64,000 nucleotides of DNA. It comes from JAXLYX01 sp046351215 (GTDB lineage: Bacteria > Myxococcota_A > Polyangia > Polyangiales > Houyiibacteriaceae). The stretch spans positions 248,001-312,000 of the forward strand of contig JAXLYX010000007.1 of assembly GCA_046351215.1 (NCBI GenBank). The letters are read 5' to 3'. The notes under the pieces were generated by a model, which had not been told where the DNA came from, did not search any database, and saw only the letters and a list, made by a program, of their open reading frames with translations. A program made the position numbers and the translations under genes. Shown piece by piece: positions 28,523 through 36,012 of this stretch; the stretch's first letter is position 1, and each line of letters begins with the position of its first letter.

Positions 28523-29377
28523 ATGGCGACGGTCATCGACGGCAAGGCGGTCTCGGAGAAGGTCAAGGCAGAGGTCAAGGTGCGCGCGGAGGCCTTCGCG
28601 GCCGCCCACGGCCGGCAGCCCGAGCTCCACGTCGTCCTGGTCGGCGACGACCCCGCCTCGCAGGTCTACGTGCGGAACAAGGAGCTCGCGGCCCACAAGG
28701 CGTCGATCGGGGGCCAGGTCCACCGGCTGCCGGCCACCTCGTCCCAAGCCGAGGTCGAGGCCGTCGTCCGCCAGCTGAACGCGACCGCCACCATCGACGG
28801 GATCCTCGTCCAGCTCCCGCTCCCGAAGCACCTCGACGCCCAGGCCGTGCTCGACCTCATCGACCCCGGCAAGGACGTCGACGGCCTGCTCCCCATGAAC
28901 GCGGGCCTGCTGAGCGTGGGGCGCAAGGGCCTGCGCCCCTGCACCCCGAGCGGCTCGATGCGCCTGCTCGAGGAGGTCGGCTGCGATCCGTCGGGCAAGC
29001 GCGCGGTCGTCATCGGCCGCAGCACGCTCGTGGGCAAGCCCATCGCGATGATGCTCCTCGAGAAGAACGCCACGGTGACGATGGCGCACTCGAAGACCAA
29101 GGACCTCCCGGCCGTCGTCCGCGAGGCCGACATCGTGATCGCCGCGGTCGGCCGCCCCGACATGGTGAAGGGCGACTGGCTCAAGCCGGGCGCCGTCGTC
29201 ATCGACGTGGGCATCAACCGCAAGGAAGACGGCAAGCTCACGGGCGACTGCGACTACGCGAGCTGCGAGAAGGTCGCCGGCGCGATCACGCCGGTGCCCG
29301 GCGGCGTCGGACCGATGACCATCGCGATGCTGCTCTCGAACACGGTCGACGCGGCGGAAGCGCGGGTCGCGAAGTAG
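28523..29377 (+). CDS. folD: Methylenetetrahydrofolate dehydrogenase/cyclohydrolase FolD
   Basis: FolD interconverts 5,10-methylene-, methenyl- and 10-formyl-tetrahydrofolate with NADP. The 284 residues include the catalytic pair in QVYVRNKE (Tyr49 and Lys53), DGILVQLPLP, PCTPSGSM, the nucleotide-binding VVIGRSTLVGKP and PVPGGVGPMT. The length is standard. It ends five bases before the convergent parB gene and starts 74 bases from the ileS ATG, so it shares the divergent promoter region. Confidence 0.96.
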   Translation: MATVIDGKAVSEKVKAEVKVRAEAFAAAHGRQPELHVVLVGDDPASQVYVRNKELAAHKASIGGQVHRLPATSSQAEVEAVVRQLNATATIDGILVQLPLPKHLDAQAVLDLIDPGKDVDGLLPMNAGLLSVGRKGLRPCTPSGSMRLLEEVGCDPSGKRAVVIGRSTLVGKPIAMMLLEKNATVTMAHSKTKDLPAVVREADIVIAAVGRPDMVKGDWLKPGAVVIDVGINRKEDGKLTGDCDYASCEKVAGAITPVPGGVGPMTIAMLLSNTVDAAEARVAK

Positions 29378-29382
29378 GGCCC

Positions 29383-30261
29383 TCAGCCCAGGATCCGCCC
29401 GAGGATGCGGTCGAGCTCGTCGTAGTCGCCGTAGGCGAGCACGAGCTTCCCCTTGCTGCCCGGGCCTTCCTGGATCTCCACGGCGACCCCGAGCGCGTGC
29501 GAGATGCGGCGCTCGAGGTCCTTCACGTTCGCGCTCTTCGCGGGCGCCTGAGGCTCGGCCGACGCGCCCTTCTTGCCGGGGCCGGCGCCTCCGCGGACCT
29601 TCCGCTCGAGGTCGCGCACGCTCCAGCCGCCCTGGTGCGCGGCGCGCGCGAGCTTCTCCATCGTGCCCGCGTCGTGGGCCTGGAGCAGGGCGCGTCCGTG
29701 GCCTTCGCTGAGCTGACCGCCACGCACCATGTCGAGCACGGACGTCGGCAGCTTGAGCAGGCGCAGCGCGTTCGTGACCGAGACGCGGCTCTTGCCGACC
29801 TTCTGGGCGACCTCTTCCTGGGTCATCCCGAAGGTGTCGATCAGGCGCTGGAAGCCGAGCGCGGTCTCGACCGGGTTGAGGTCGACGCGCTGCAGGTTCT
29901 CGACCATCGACGCGACGTACGCGCGGTCGTCCTCGAGCTCGACGACGTGGATCGGCACCTCGTGCACGCCCGCGCGCTGGGCCGCTCGCCACCGACGCTC
30001 GCCGCTGACGATCTCGTAGCCGCCGACGGCGCGCTTCCGCACGGCGATCGGCTGCACGATGCCGACCTCGGCGATCGACTGCGCGAGCGCGCCGAGCTCC
30101 TCGTCGTCGAAGACCTTCCGCGGCTGCTCGCGGTTCGGGTGCAGCTGGTCGATGTTCGCGAGGGAAGGGGCTCGGCCCGTCGGCGCGGACGCCGGCGGAG
30201 GCGCAGGCGGGAGCAGACCGTCGAGACCGCGGCCGAGACGCTTCTTCGGAGGCAGGTTCAC
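29383..30261 (-). CDS. parB: Chromosome partitioning protein ParB
   Basis: ParB binds parS sites, uses CTP to slide as a clamp and directs origin segregation with ParA. The start GTG 30261 overlaps the parA stop (GTGA) and gives 292 residues opening with the typical KKRLGRGLDGLL ParA-interacting motif. The CTPase region shows QPRKVFDDEEL and GYEIVSGERRWRAAQRAG. The helix-turn-helix follows (MTQEEVAQKVGKSRVSVTNALRLL). A short variable linker precedes the C-terminal dimer domain. I saw no parS (a TGTTTCACGTGAAACA-like site) in the window. folD, not gidAB, flanks the pair. Confidence 0.95.
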   Translation of the reverse strand: MNLPPKKRLGRGLDGLLPPAPPPASAPTGRAPSLANIDQLHPNREQPRKVFDDEELGALAQSIAEVGIVQPIAVRKRAVGGYEIVSGERRWRAAQRAGVHEVPIHVVELEDDRAYVASMVENLQRVDLNPVETALGFQRLIDTFGMTQEEVAQKVGKSRVSVTNALRLLKLPTSVLDMVRGGQLSEGHGRALLQAHDAGTMEKLARAAHQGGWSVRDLERKVRGGAGPGKKGASAEPQAPAKSANVKDLERRISHALGVAVEIQEGPGSKGKLVLAYGDYDELDRILGRILG

Positions 30262-31028
30262 GCCGCGGCCTCCGGGAGCCCTTCGAGGATCTCGCGCGCG
30301 AGATTGAGGTAGCCGTACGCACCACGCGACGACGCGTCGTAGAGCACGACGGGCTTGCCGTGCGACGGTGCCTCGGCGAGACGCACGTTGCGCGGGATGA
30401 TCGTCTCGTAGACGTGGAAGTGCTGACGCACCTCGTTCGCCACCTCGTTCGCGAGGTTGTTCCGCGCGTCGAACATGGTGAGCAGCACGCCGTGGATCAC
30501 GATCCTGGGATTGAGCGCGCTTCGCACGCGCTCGATCGTGCCCACGAGCTGCGAGAGCCCCTCGAGCGCGTAGTACTCGCACTGCATCGGCACGACGACG
30601 AGATCGGCCGAGGTGAGCGCGTTGATCGTGAGCGTGCCGAGCGAGGGCGGGCAGTCGATGATCACGAAGTCGTATTGCTCGCGCACGGCCGCGAGCGCGT
30701 CGCGCAGACGCACGGCCGAGTCGTCGGCGTCCGCGAGCTCGCGCTCGACGGCGACGAGATCCTGCGTCGCCGGGACGACGTCGAGGTGCGGCATCTCGGT
30801 GTTCTTCGCCACGTCGCGGATGCCCCGCTCGCGCAGCAGCACCTCGTAGCTTCCTTCCGAGACGGTCCCCGGTGCGACGCCGACGCCCGTCGAGGCATTG
30901 CCCTGCGGGTCCATGTCGACGAGCAGGACGCGCTGCTCCGCGACCGCGAGGCTCGCGGCGAGATTCACGGCGGTGGTGGTCTTCCCGACCCCGCCTTTCT
31001 GGTTGGCGACGGCGACGACGCGACCCAT
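30258..31028 (-). CDS. parA: Chromosome partitioning ATPase ParA/Soj
   Basis: ParA is the deviant Walker-type ATPase that moves ParB-DNA complexes. ATG 31028 gives MGRVVAVANQKGGVGKTT, with AGAGGT a few bases upstream; an ATG at 31067 in frame would only add residues of random composition. The protein (256 residues) shows KGGVGKTT, LLVDMDPQGNAST and VIIDCPPSLG. The C-terminus ends in the normal short helix. parA precedes parB with a 4-base overlap. It diverges from the gene of the 58-residue protein at 31239. Confidence 0.95.
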   Translation of the reverse strand: MGRVVAVANQKGGVGKTTTAVNLAASLAVAEQRVLLVDMDPQGNASTGVGVAPGTVSEGSYEVLLRERGIRDVAKNTEMPHLDVVPATQDLVAVERELADADDSAVRLRDALAAVREQYDFVIIDCPPSLGTLTINALTSADLVVVPMQCEYYALEGLSQLVGTIERVRSALNPRIVIHGVLLTMFDARNNLANEVANEVRQHFHVYETIIPRNVRLAEAPSHGKPVVLYDASSRGAYGYLNLAREILEGLPEAAA

Positions 31029-31238
31029 GGCGACCTCTGCTCTATCAGCCCCGGCCATGCGCTTCAACGACGGAGCGCGATCGCGTCGGGGGAGGGATGG
31101 CCGGGGAACGAGAGAATTGCGTGCACATTTTTTCCGTCTCCCGGAACCCGGTGGTAGGGTGTCTGCAGATGTAGGACATGGTGGTTGCCGGTGAGACGGC
31201 GCCCGACGTGTCCATCCCGAGGATCACGAGGAGGCACG

Positions 31239-31415
31239 ATGACCCGCCGCGGACCCAAGTACTACAGCTCCCTTGCCGAGTTCGAGCGCGAGGAGATCCG
31301 CCCCCACACGAAGGCGGGTTGGTCGCTCGACGATCTCTACGCCGAGGCGACGTTCAACGCAGGCGAAGACGACTCGCTCCGCGAAGACGTCCGAGAGCTC
31401 GACTTCGACTTCTGA
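31239..31415 (+). CDS. 58-residue conserved-looking small protein
   Basis: A strong site, GAGGAGG, seven bases before ATG 31239 makes this start convincing. The protein opens MTRRGPKYYSSLAEFEREEI, is charged and helical with tyrosine and tryptophan residues, has no membrane segment and ends in an acidic DVRELDFDF. I do not recognise the family. The following hairpin terminator closes the transcription unit, so it is probably monocistronic, and it diverges from parA. Confidence 0.65.
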   Translation: MTRRGPKYYSSLAEFEREEIRPHTKAGWSLDDLYAEATFNAGEDDSLREDVRELDFDF

Positions 31416-31511
31416 TCCCCCGAAACCTCCGGTCCCGTTCGCCGCGGGGCCAGCGTCCCATCCCTCCCGGGGCGCTCGCTGCAAGGAATCTCGCCCGATT
31501 CCGGACAGCAC

Positions 31512-31549
31512 GAAGCCCGACGGTTCGCCCCCGTCGGGCTTCATCCTTT
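31512..31549. terminator. Perfect 12-bp hairpin terminator between convergent small genes
   Basis: gaagcccgacgg (31512-31523) and ccgtcgggcttc (31531-31542) are exact reverse complements around a 7-base loop, followed by atcctttcc on the plus strand. It lies between two convergent genes (31239-31415 and 31585-31761), so it can serve both. The T-rich tail is short, but the stem is the strongest in the window. Confidence 0.85.
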
Positions 31550-31584
31550 CCGTCGGTCCGTCGGCCGGAGGCCGTGGACGAGGC

Positions 31585-31761
31585 TCAGTGCGCGTTCGGG
31601 CCGATCTTCTCCCAGGCGAGCGACCAGAGGAGGAGGAGGGCCGCACCCAGCGTGACGGCGCAGAGGATCATGAGCTTCGGGCCGTTCCACTTCGCATCTT
31701 GGTCGCGGAACCGCTGGGCCTCTTCCTCGGTCATCGGGACGTTGATGTAGCTCTTGGACAT
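31585..31761 (-). CDS. 58-residue single-membrane-helix protein
   Basis: ATG 31761 gives MSKSYINVPMTEEEAQRFRD, a soluble acidic N-terminus, followed by a membrane helix at about 29-48 (LMILCAVTLGAALLLLWSLA) and a short end KIGPNAH. The first half looks regular and is likely cytoplasmic. I recognise no family. The gene is convergent with the 58-residue gene at 31239 and divergent from map. Whether it is translated should be checked, because the only support is composition and context. Confidence 0.6.
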   Translation of the reverse strand: MSKSYINVPMTEEEAQRFRDQDAKWNGPKLMILCAVTLGAALLLLWSLAWEKIGPNAH

Positions 31762-31906
31762 GGGTACCTGCGTCGAGGACGGGTGGACGTCGCGGTAGAT
31801 AGTGTCCCCGGGCGCGTCGGTCAACGAGAATCGGGGGCCCTTGTGTCCACCGCTTGCCTTCCGTAAGGGAAGGAAGTATCCGCTCCGCTCCCGAAGGAGG
31901 AACGCC

Positions 31907-32773
31907 GTGTCCGGTGCCGAGATCATGACCCCGACCCAGCTCGACCGGATGCGCGAGTCCTGCGCCATGGCCGCCGAATGCCTCGTCATGGTCGGGGAGC
32001 ACATCCGCCCCGGCATGACGACCGAGGAGATCAACACCCTCGTCCACGACTGGACGCTCGCCCGCAACGCCTATCCCGCCCCGCTGAACTACAAGGGCTT
32101 CCCGAAGTCGGTCTGCACGAGCCCGAACGAGGTCGTCTGCCACGGCATCCCGGGCGGCTACGTCCTCAAGAACGGGGACATCGTGAACGTCGACGTGACG
32201 ACGATCTTCCCGGCCAAGGGCGGCTACTACGGCGACACGAGCGTCACGTTCTACGTGGGCGAGCCCAGCGAGGACGCGAAGCGCGTCGTCGAGACGGCCC
32301 GCCACTGCCTCGAGCTCGGCATCGCCGAGGTCCGGCACGGCGCCCGCATCGGGGACATCGGGGCCGCGATCGAGGAGCACGCCAAGAAGAACGATTGCTC
32401 CGTCGTCCGCGACTACGTCGGCCACGGCGTCGGCCGGGAATTCCACATGCCGCCCCAGATTCCCCACTACGGGAAGCGCGGCACGGACAAGCGCCTCAAG
32501 GCCGGCATGGTCTTCACCATCGAGCCGATGATCAACCTCGGCGACTACAAGACCGAGCTGATGGCCGACGACTGGACCGTCCTCACCCGCGACCGCAGCC
32601 TCTCGGCGCAGTTCGAGCACACGGTCCTCGTCACGCGCGACGGCTGCGAGGTGCTGACGACCCGCAAGGCCCTCGTGAAGAACTGCGAGGACCGCCCGTG
32701 GGCGAAGCTCGGCCCGCTCTCGACGCCGGCGGCGTTCGCCGGCGCCCCTGGCCCGATCGGCAGCGCCGGCTGA
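31907..32773 (+). CDS. map: Type I methionine aminopeptidase
   Basis: Map removes the initiator methionine from nascent proteins. GTG 31907 is preceded by the full AAGGAGGA site. In the 288-residue protein the metal ligands are D96, D110, H173, E206 and E237, and the substrate-binding histidine is H79 in VVCHGIP. A C-terminal extension of about 35 residues rich in Ala, Gly and Pro (GPLSTPAAFAGAPGPIG) is beyond the usual E. coli length. Upstream, TTGCCT (31855-31860) and TATCCG (31877-31882), with a 6-bp hairpin between, may form the promoter, but the match is weak. Confidence 0.95.
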   Translation: MSGAEIMTPTQLDRMRESCAMAAECLVMVGEHIRPGMTTEEINTLVHDWTLARNAYPAPLNYKGFPKSVCTSPNEVVCHGIPGGYVLKNGDIVNVDVTTIFPAKGGYYGDTSVTFYVGEPSEDAKRVVETARHCLELGIAEVRHGARIGDIGAAIEEHAKKNDCSVVRDYVGHGVGREFHMPPQIPHYGKRGTDKRLKAGMVFTIEPMINLGDYKTELMADDWTVLTRDRSLSAQFEHTVLVTRDGCEVLTTRKALVKNCEDRPWAKLGPLSTPAAFAGAPGPIGSAG

Positions 32774-32786
32774 CGCCGAGCCCTCG

Positions 32787-33473
32787 TCAGCGGATCCGCA
32801 CCTCGAAGACGTAGTTGTGGGCGTCCGCTTCCTCGGTCTTCGAGCGGACCTTCATGATCGGCTCGCGCGCCGTCACCTCACGCACCATGCCGCGACAGAT
32901 GCCCTGGATGACGTTCGGGTAGTAGTCGCAGGGCTCGACGCGGCAGGTCCACCGATGGACGCCGTCGTTCGACTGCTCGAACACGTGCGTGTTGTGTGGG
33001 CAGGCGATCTTGTAGGCGTCGACGAAGCGCGAGACGACGGTGACCGGATCCTTGCTGAGCATCAGCGCCAGGGTCTTGCCTGCCAGGCTCTCGGCGAAGA
33101 TCGGGTAGAAGCTCTCCGCGATGCGCTCCATCCCCGACGCGAGCGGCAGGGACGGGTGGAGCGTGCGCGCGGCGACGAAGAAGAGCTTGTAGAAGTCGCG
33201 GTGCGGGACGAGCGAGAACTGCTGGACCCGGTACGGGAGCGCGAGATCGGCCTCGATGCGCTGGGCGGCCGCGGCGCCAGCGCCACGCCTCACCTGCTCG
33301 AGGACGCCGAGGAAGAACATGCCCCGGCTGCGGCAGTCCCGAGGAAAGCGCGTCAGGGTCTCGACGACGACCTTGCGGTCGGCCTCGGTGAATGGATGGC
33401 GGCTCGCGAATTCGATCGCGTCGGGATCGGCCGCATTCAGCCGGAACCCCTGGGTGCTCGGTCGCTCGGACAT
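32787..33473 (-). CDS. DUF2378 (TIGR02265) family protein
   Basis: ATG 33473 gives 228 residues with the arrangement of the TIGR02265 family described from Myxococcales: RGMFFLGVLEQVRRG near 57, LVPHRDFYKLFFVAARTLHPSLP, FYPIFAESLAGKTLALML and VEPCDYYPNVIQGICRGM near the end. The family has no known biochemical function. It is useful as a lineage marker. The gene faces map with 13 bases between stops and follows the Rieske gene in the same direction, 57 bases downstream of its stop. Confidence 0.72.
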   Translation of the reverse strand: MSERPSTQGFRLNAADPDAIEFASRHPFTEADRKVVVETLTRFPRDCRSRGMFFLGVLEQVRRGAGAAAAQRIEADLALPYRVQQFSLVPHRDFYKLFFVAARTLHPSLPLASGMERIAESFYPIFAESLAGKTLALMLSKDPVTVVSRFVDAYKIACPHNTHVFEQSNDGVHRWTCRVEPCDYYPNVIQGICRGMVREVTAREPIMKVRSKTEEADAHNYVFEVRIR

Positions 33474-33530
33474 GGCGCGCGAACTTAGCATCCACGCCGC
33501 ATCGGACGAAACGAGGTGCGAAGGCGCGCG

Positions 33531-33911
33531 CTACCTACATCCTCCGTTCGGAGGAGAGCTCGCACGTCGGCGGACGCGTACACGGTCGCCGTCGACCTCC
33601 ACGTCGAGGTCCTCGAGGGACTCGCCCTCGCACGGTCCCCGGACGCAGAGGCCGTCTTCGCGGCGGTAGAGCGCGCCGTGCAGACCGCAGAGGAGGAATC
33701 CCCCCGTCGCGTCGAGGTAGCTCTTCGAGCCGCCGTCGAGGGGCAGGGGGATGTGCTGGCAGAGGTTCCGGTACGCACGGACCCGGCCAGCGACGTCGCG
33801 GAGGACGAGCGCCTCGAAGGGGCGCCCCTCGGCATCCCGGCCGAGCGGGCGTGCCACGACGCGCCCCTGGTCGAGCTCCGAGAGCGCGATCTCGACGACC
33901 TCGTCGTTCAT
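33531..33911 (-). CDS. Stand-alone Rieske [2Fe-2S] ferredoxin-like protein
   Basis: The 126-residue protein carries the Rieske cluster motif C51-x-H53 (CQHIPLP) and C75-x2-H78 (CGLHGALY), with 21 residues between, a few more than the usual 15-17. The rest of the fold fits (AYRNLCQH, LEDLDVEVDGDRVRVR). No membrane anchor or catalytic oxygenase domain is present, so it resembles ferredoxin components of oxygenases or redox regulators. The ATG 33911 overlaps the stop of the PPP phosphatase gene (ATGA), so the two are translated together. An alternative GTG at 33920 would lie inside the upstream gene. Confidence 0.88.
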   Translation of the reverse strand: MNDEVVEIALSELDQGRVVARPLGRDAEGRPFEALVLRDVAGRVRAYRNLCQHIPLPLDGGSKSYLDATGGFLLCGLHGALYRREDGLCVRGPCEGESLEDLDVEVDGDRVRVRRRASSPPNGGCR

Positions 33912-34582
33912 GGCGGACACCAGACCTGGCGTGCGGGGACCGAGTACCGGCGGAACGAGGGGAGCTCGACCGCCGTGAGGTCGCCGCCGTAGACGCAGCC
34001 CGTGTCGATGCCGAGCGCGAAGGGATGCACCTGCAGCTTGCGCACGGCGTCATGCCCGAAGATCACGCGCATCGGCCCGGGCCAACGCGAGCCCCAGGGC
34101 ACGCCGTCCTCGATCCGTGCGCTCGGCTCGCCGTCCGGACGGATGCTGCGGCCGTTCATCATCACGTCCGGGTCCTGGGCATCGAGCGGGCGTCGCGGAT
34201 CGAGCGCCGCGTGCACGACGAGCACGCCGTGCTCCGGGAGCTCGACGAGGTAGGGCAGGGCGAAGAGGTAGTCCCAGTCCGCTTCGGAAAGGGACTCCGC
34301 GGCGGCACGATGGGCCTTGCCGATCTTCGGCGGCTCGCGCCCGTCGCGAAGGGCCTCCGCGTGGAGCAGCACGCGGGCCTCGTGGTTGCCCTTCACGGCG
34401 AGGGCCGACGCGGCGCGGGCGCGCGCGACGACACCAGCCGAATCGGGCCCTTTCGCGATGAGATCCCCGACGAAGACGAGGCGGTCGCCGGCCCGGAAGC
34501 CGGCGACCCGGAGCAGGTCGTCGAGCTCGTCCGCGCAGCCGTGCACGTCTCCGACGACGAGGATGCGTTCGAGGTCCGCCAC
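33908..34582 (-). CDS. PPP-superfamily metallophosphatase (bis-nucleosyl tetraphosphatase/Ser-Thr phosphatase type)
   Basis: The 224 residues have all the PPP metal and catalytic blocks: GDVHG, GDLIAKGPDS, GNHE, VVHAALDPRRP, GHDAVRK and a terminal IDTGCVYGGDLTAVEL. These are shared by diadenosine-tetraphosphate hydrolases (ApaH-like) and bacterial Ser/Thr phosphatases. Compactness and the TGCVYGG ending favour the ApaH/PrpE-type group, but the substrate is open. It is coupled to the Rieske gene by an ATGA overlap and follows the UDP-glucose dehydrogenase gene by 31 bases. Confidence 0.85.
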   Translation of the reverse strand: MADLERILVVGDVHGCADELDDLLRVAGFRAGDRLVFVGDLIAKGPDSAGVVARARAASALAVKGNHEARVLLHAEALRDGREPPKIGKAHRAAAESLSEADWDYLFALPYLVELPEHGVLVVHAALDPRRPLDAQDPDVMMNGRSIRPDGEPSARIEDGVPWGSRWPGPMRVIFGHDAVRKLQVHPFALGIDTGCVYGGDLTAVELPSFRRYSVPARQVWCPP

Positions 34583-34613
34583 GACCGGATCCTGCTCCCT
34601 CGCGTGGACGACG

Positions 34614-35924
34614 TCACGCGCTGTGGACGCCGATGCCCTCGTACACGAAGCCCTGGGAGCGGAGCTTGTAGCTCGTCCAGATGTTGCGTCCGTCGACGAG
34701 GACGCGCGTGCGCATGAGCTCCTTCAAACGGTCGAAGTCGGGGTTCTGGTACTCGCGCCACTCGGTGAGCAGCGCGAGCGCATCGGCGTCCCGCACCGCT
34801 TCGTACGCGTCCGTCGCGAACTGCACGCGGTCGCCGTAGATCCGCCGCGAGTTCTCCATCGCCTCCGGATCGTGGGCGACGACGATCGCGCCGTCGGCGA
34901 GCAGCGAGTCGATGAGCTGGATCGCCGGAGCCTCGCGGATGTCGTCCGTGCGCGGCTTGAAGGCGATGCCCCAGACGGCGATGCGGACGCCGCGGAGATC
35001 CGGTCCCACGTGCTGCTTGAGCTTCCGGTAGACCACGCCCTTCTGACGGTCGTTCACGCGGTCGGTCGTCGCCGCGAGCTCGAGCTCGAGGCCGTGGTCG
35101 CGCGCGGTGTGGACGAGGGCCTTCACGTCCTTCGGGAAGCACGAACCGCCGTAGCCGGGGCCGGCGAAGAGGAACTTCGAGCCGATGCGCGTGTCGGTTC
35201 CCACACCCACCCGGACCGAGTGCACGTCGGCGCCGACCTTCTCGCAGAGGAGCGCGATCTCGTTCATGAACGAGATGCGCATCGCGAGCATCGTGTTCGC
35301 CACGTACTTCGTGAGCTCGGCGCTGGCGGGATCCATCCAGACGATGCGGTCCTTCGAGAGCGAGAACGGATGGTAGAGGCGCGACATCGCGTCCTTCGCG
35401 AACGCGTCGTCCGCGTCGCAGCCGACGACGATGCGGTCGGGCCGGACGAAGTCGTTGATCGCGTCGCCCTCCTTGAGGAACTCGGGGTTCGAGACGACGT
35501 GGACCGGATGCGCGGCGTCCCGGACGATGCGCCGGACGCGCTCGTTCGTGCCGACGGGCACGGTGCTCTTCATCACGAGGACGACCGGCCGCGTGCAGTG
35601 GTCGCGAACGGTCGCGGCGACGTCGTCGACGTAGCGGAGGTCGGCGCCGCCGTCGCTCCGGGGAGGGGTGCCGACGGCGACGAAGATCACGTCGCTCGAC
35701 GCGATGGCGCCGGTGACGTCGGTGGTGAACCGGAGGCGCCCTTGCTTGACGTTGCGGCGCACGATCTCCTCGAGGCCGGGCTCGAAGATGGGGATCTCAC
35801 CGGCCTCGAGCGCGTCGATCTTCCGGGCATCGATGTCCGCGCAGAGCACGGTCTGGCCGGAATCGGCGAAGCAAGCGCCGCTCACCAGCCCGACGTACCC
35901 GGTACCCACCATGCAGAGCTTCAT
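34614..35924 (-). CDS. ugd: UDP-glucose 6-dehydrogenase
   Basis: The enzyme oxidises UDP-glucose to UDP-glucuronate with two NAD, feeding polysaccharide and lipid A-modifying pathways. The 436 residues show the NAD loop VGTGYVGLVSGACFA, KSTVPVGT, the catalytic cysteine in GYGGSCFPKDVKAL and GIAFKPRTDDIREAPA. Length is normal. It heads a minus-strand run with the PPP phosphatase and Rieske genes, 31 bases upstream of the former. No other capsule or sugar genes are near, so its pathway is unresolved. Confidence 0.95.
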   Translation of the reverse strand: MKLCMVGTGYVGLVSGACFADSGQTVLCADIDARKIDALEAGEIPIFEPGLEEIVRRNVKQGRLRFTTDVTGAIASSDVIFVAVGTPPRSDGGADLRYVDDVAATVRDHCTRPVVLVMKSTVPVGTNERVRRIVRDAAHPVHVVSNPEFLKEGDAINDFVRPDRIVVGCDADDAFAKDAMSRLYHPFSLSKDRIVWMDPASAELTKYVANTMLAMRISFMNEIALLCEKVGADVHSVRVGVGTDTRIGSKFLFAGPGYGGSCFPKDVKALVHTARDHGLELELAATTDRVNDRQKGVVYRKLKQHVGPDLRGVRIAVWGIAFKPRTDDIREAPAIQLIDSLLADGAIVVAHDPEAMENSRRIYGDRVQFATDAYEAVRDADALALLTEWREYQNPDFDRLKELMRTRVLVDGRNIWTSYKLRSQGFVYEGIGVHSA

Positions 35925-36012
35925 GGATCCTCTCGTGGCCCCGCGTCGGACCGGGCTTGGCCCGCCGGCCGGAAACGGAGCGCCGCTGGCTTAGCACCCC
36001 CCGGCTCCGGCG

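Noticed and set aside
24268..28578. One giant minus-strand frame through the phosphoesterase and ileS region
   Set aside because: It matches the phosphoesterase only at its end; the rest is out of frame with ileS. The lipoprotein signal and the GTGA overlap with ileS set the start at 25254.
25371..28778. Long plus-strand frame opposite ileS
   Set aside because: The same GC effect; ileS on the minus strand has complete motifs.
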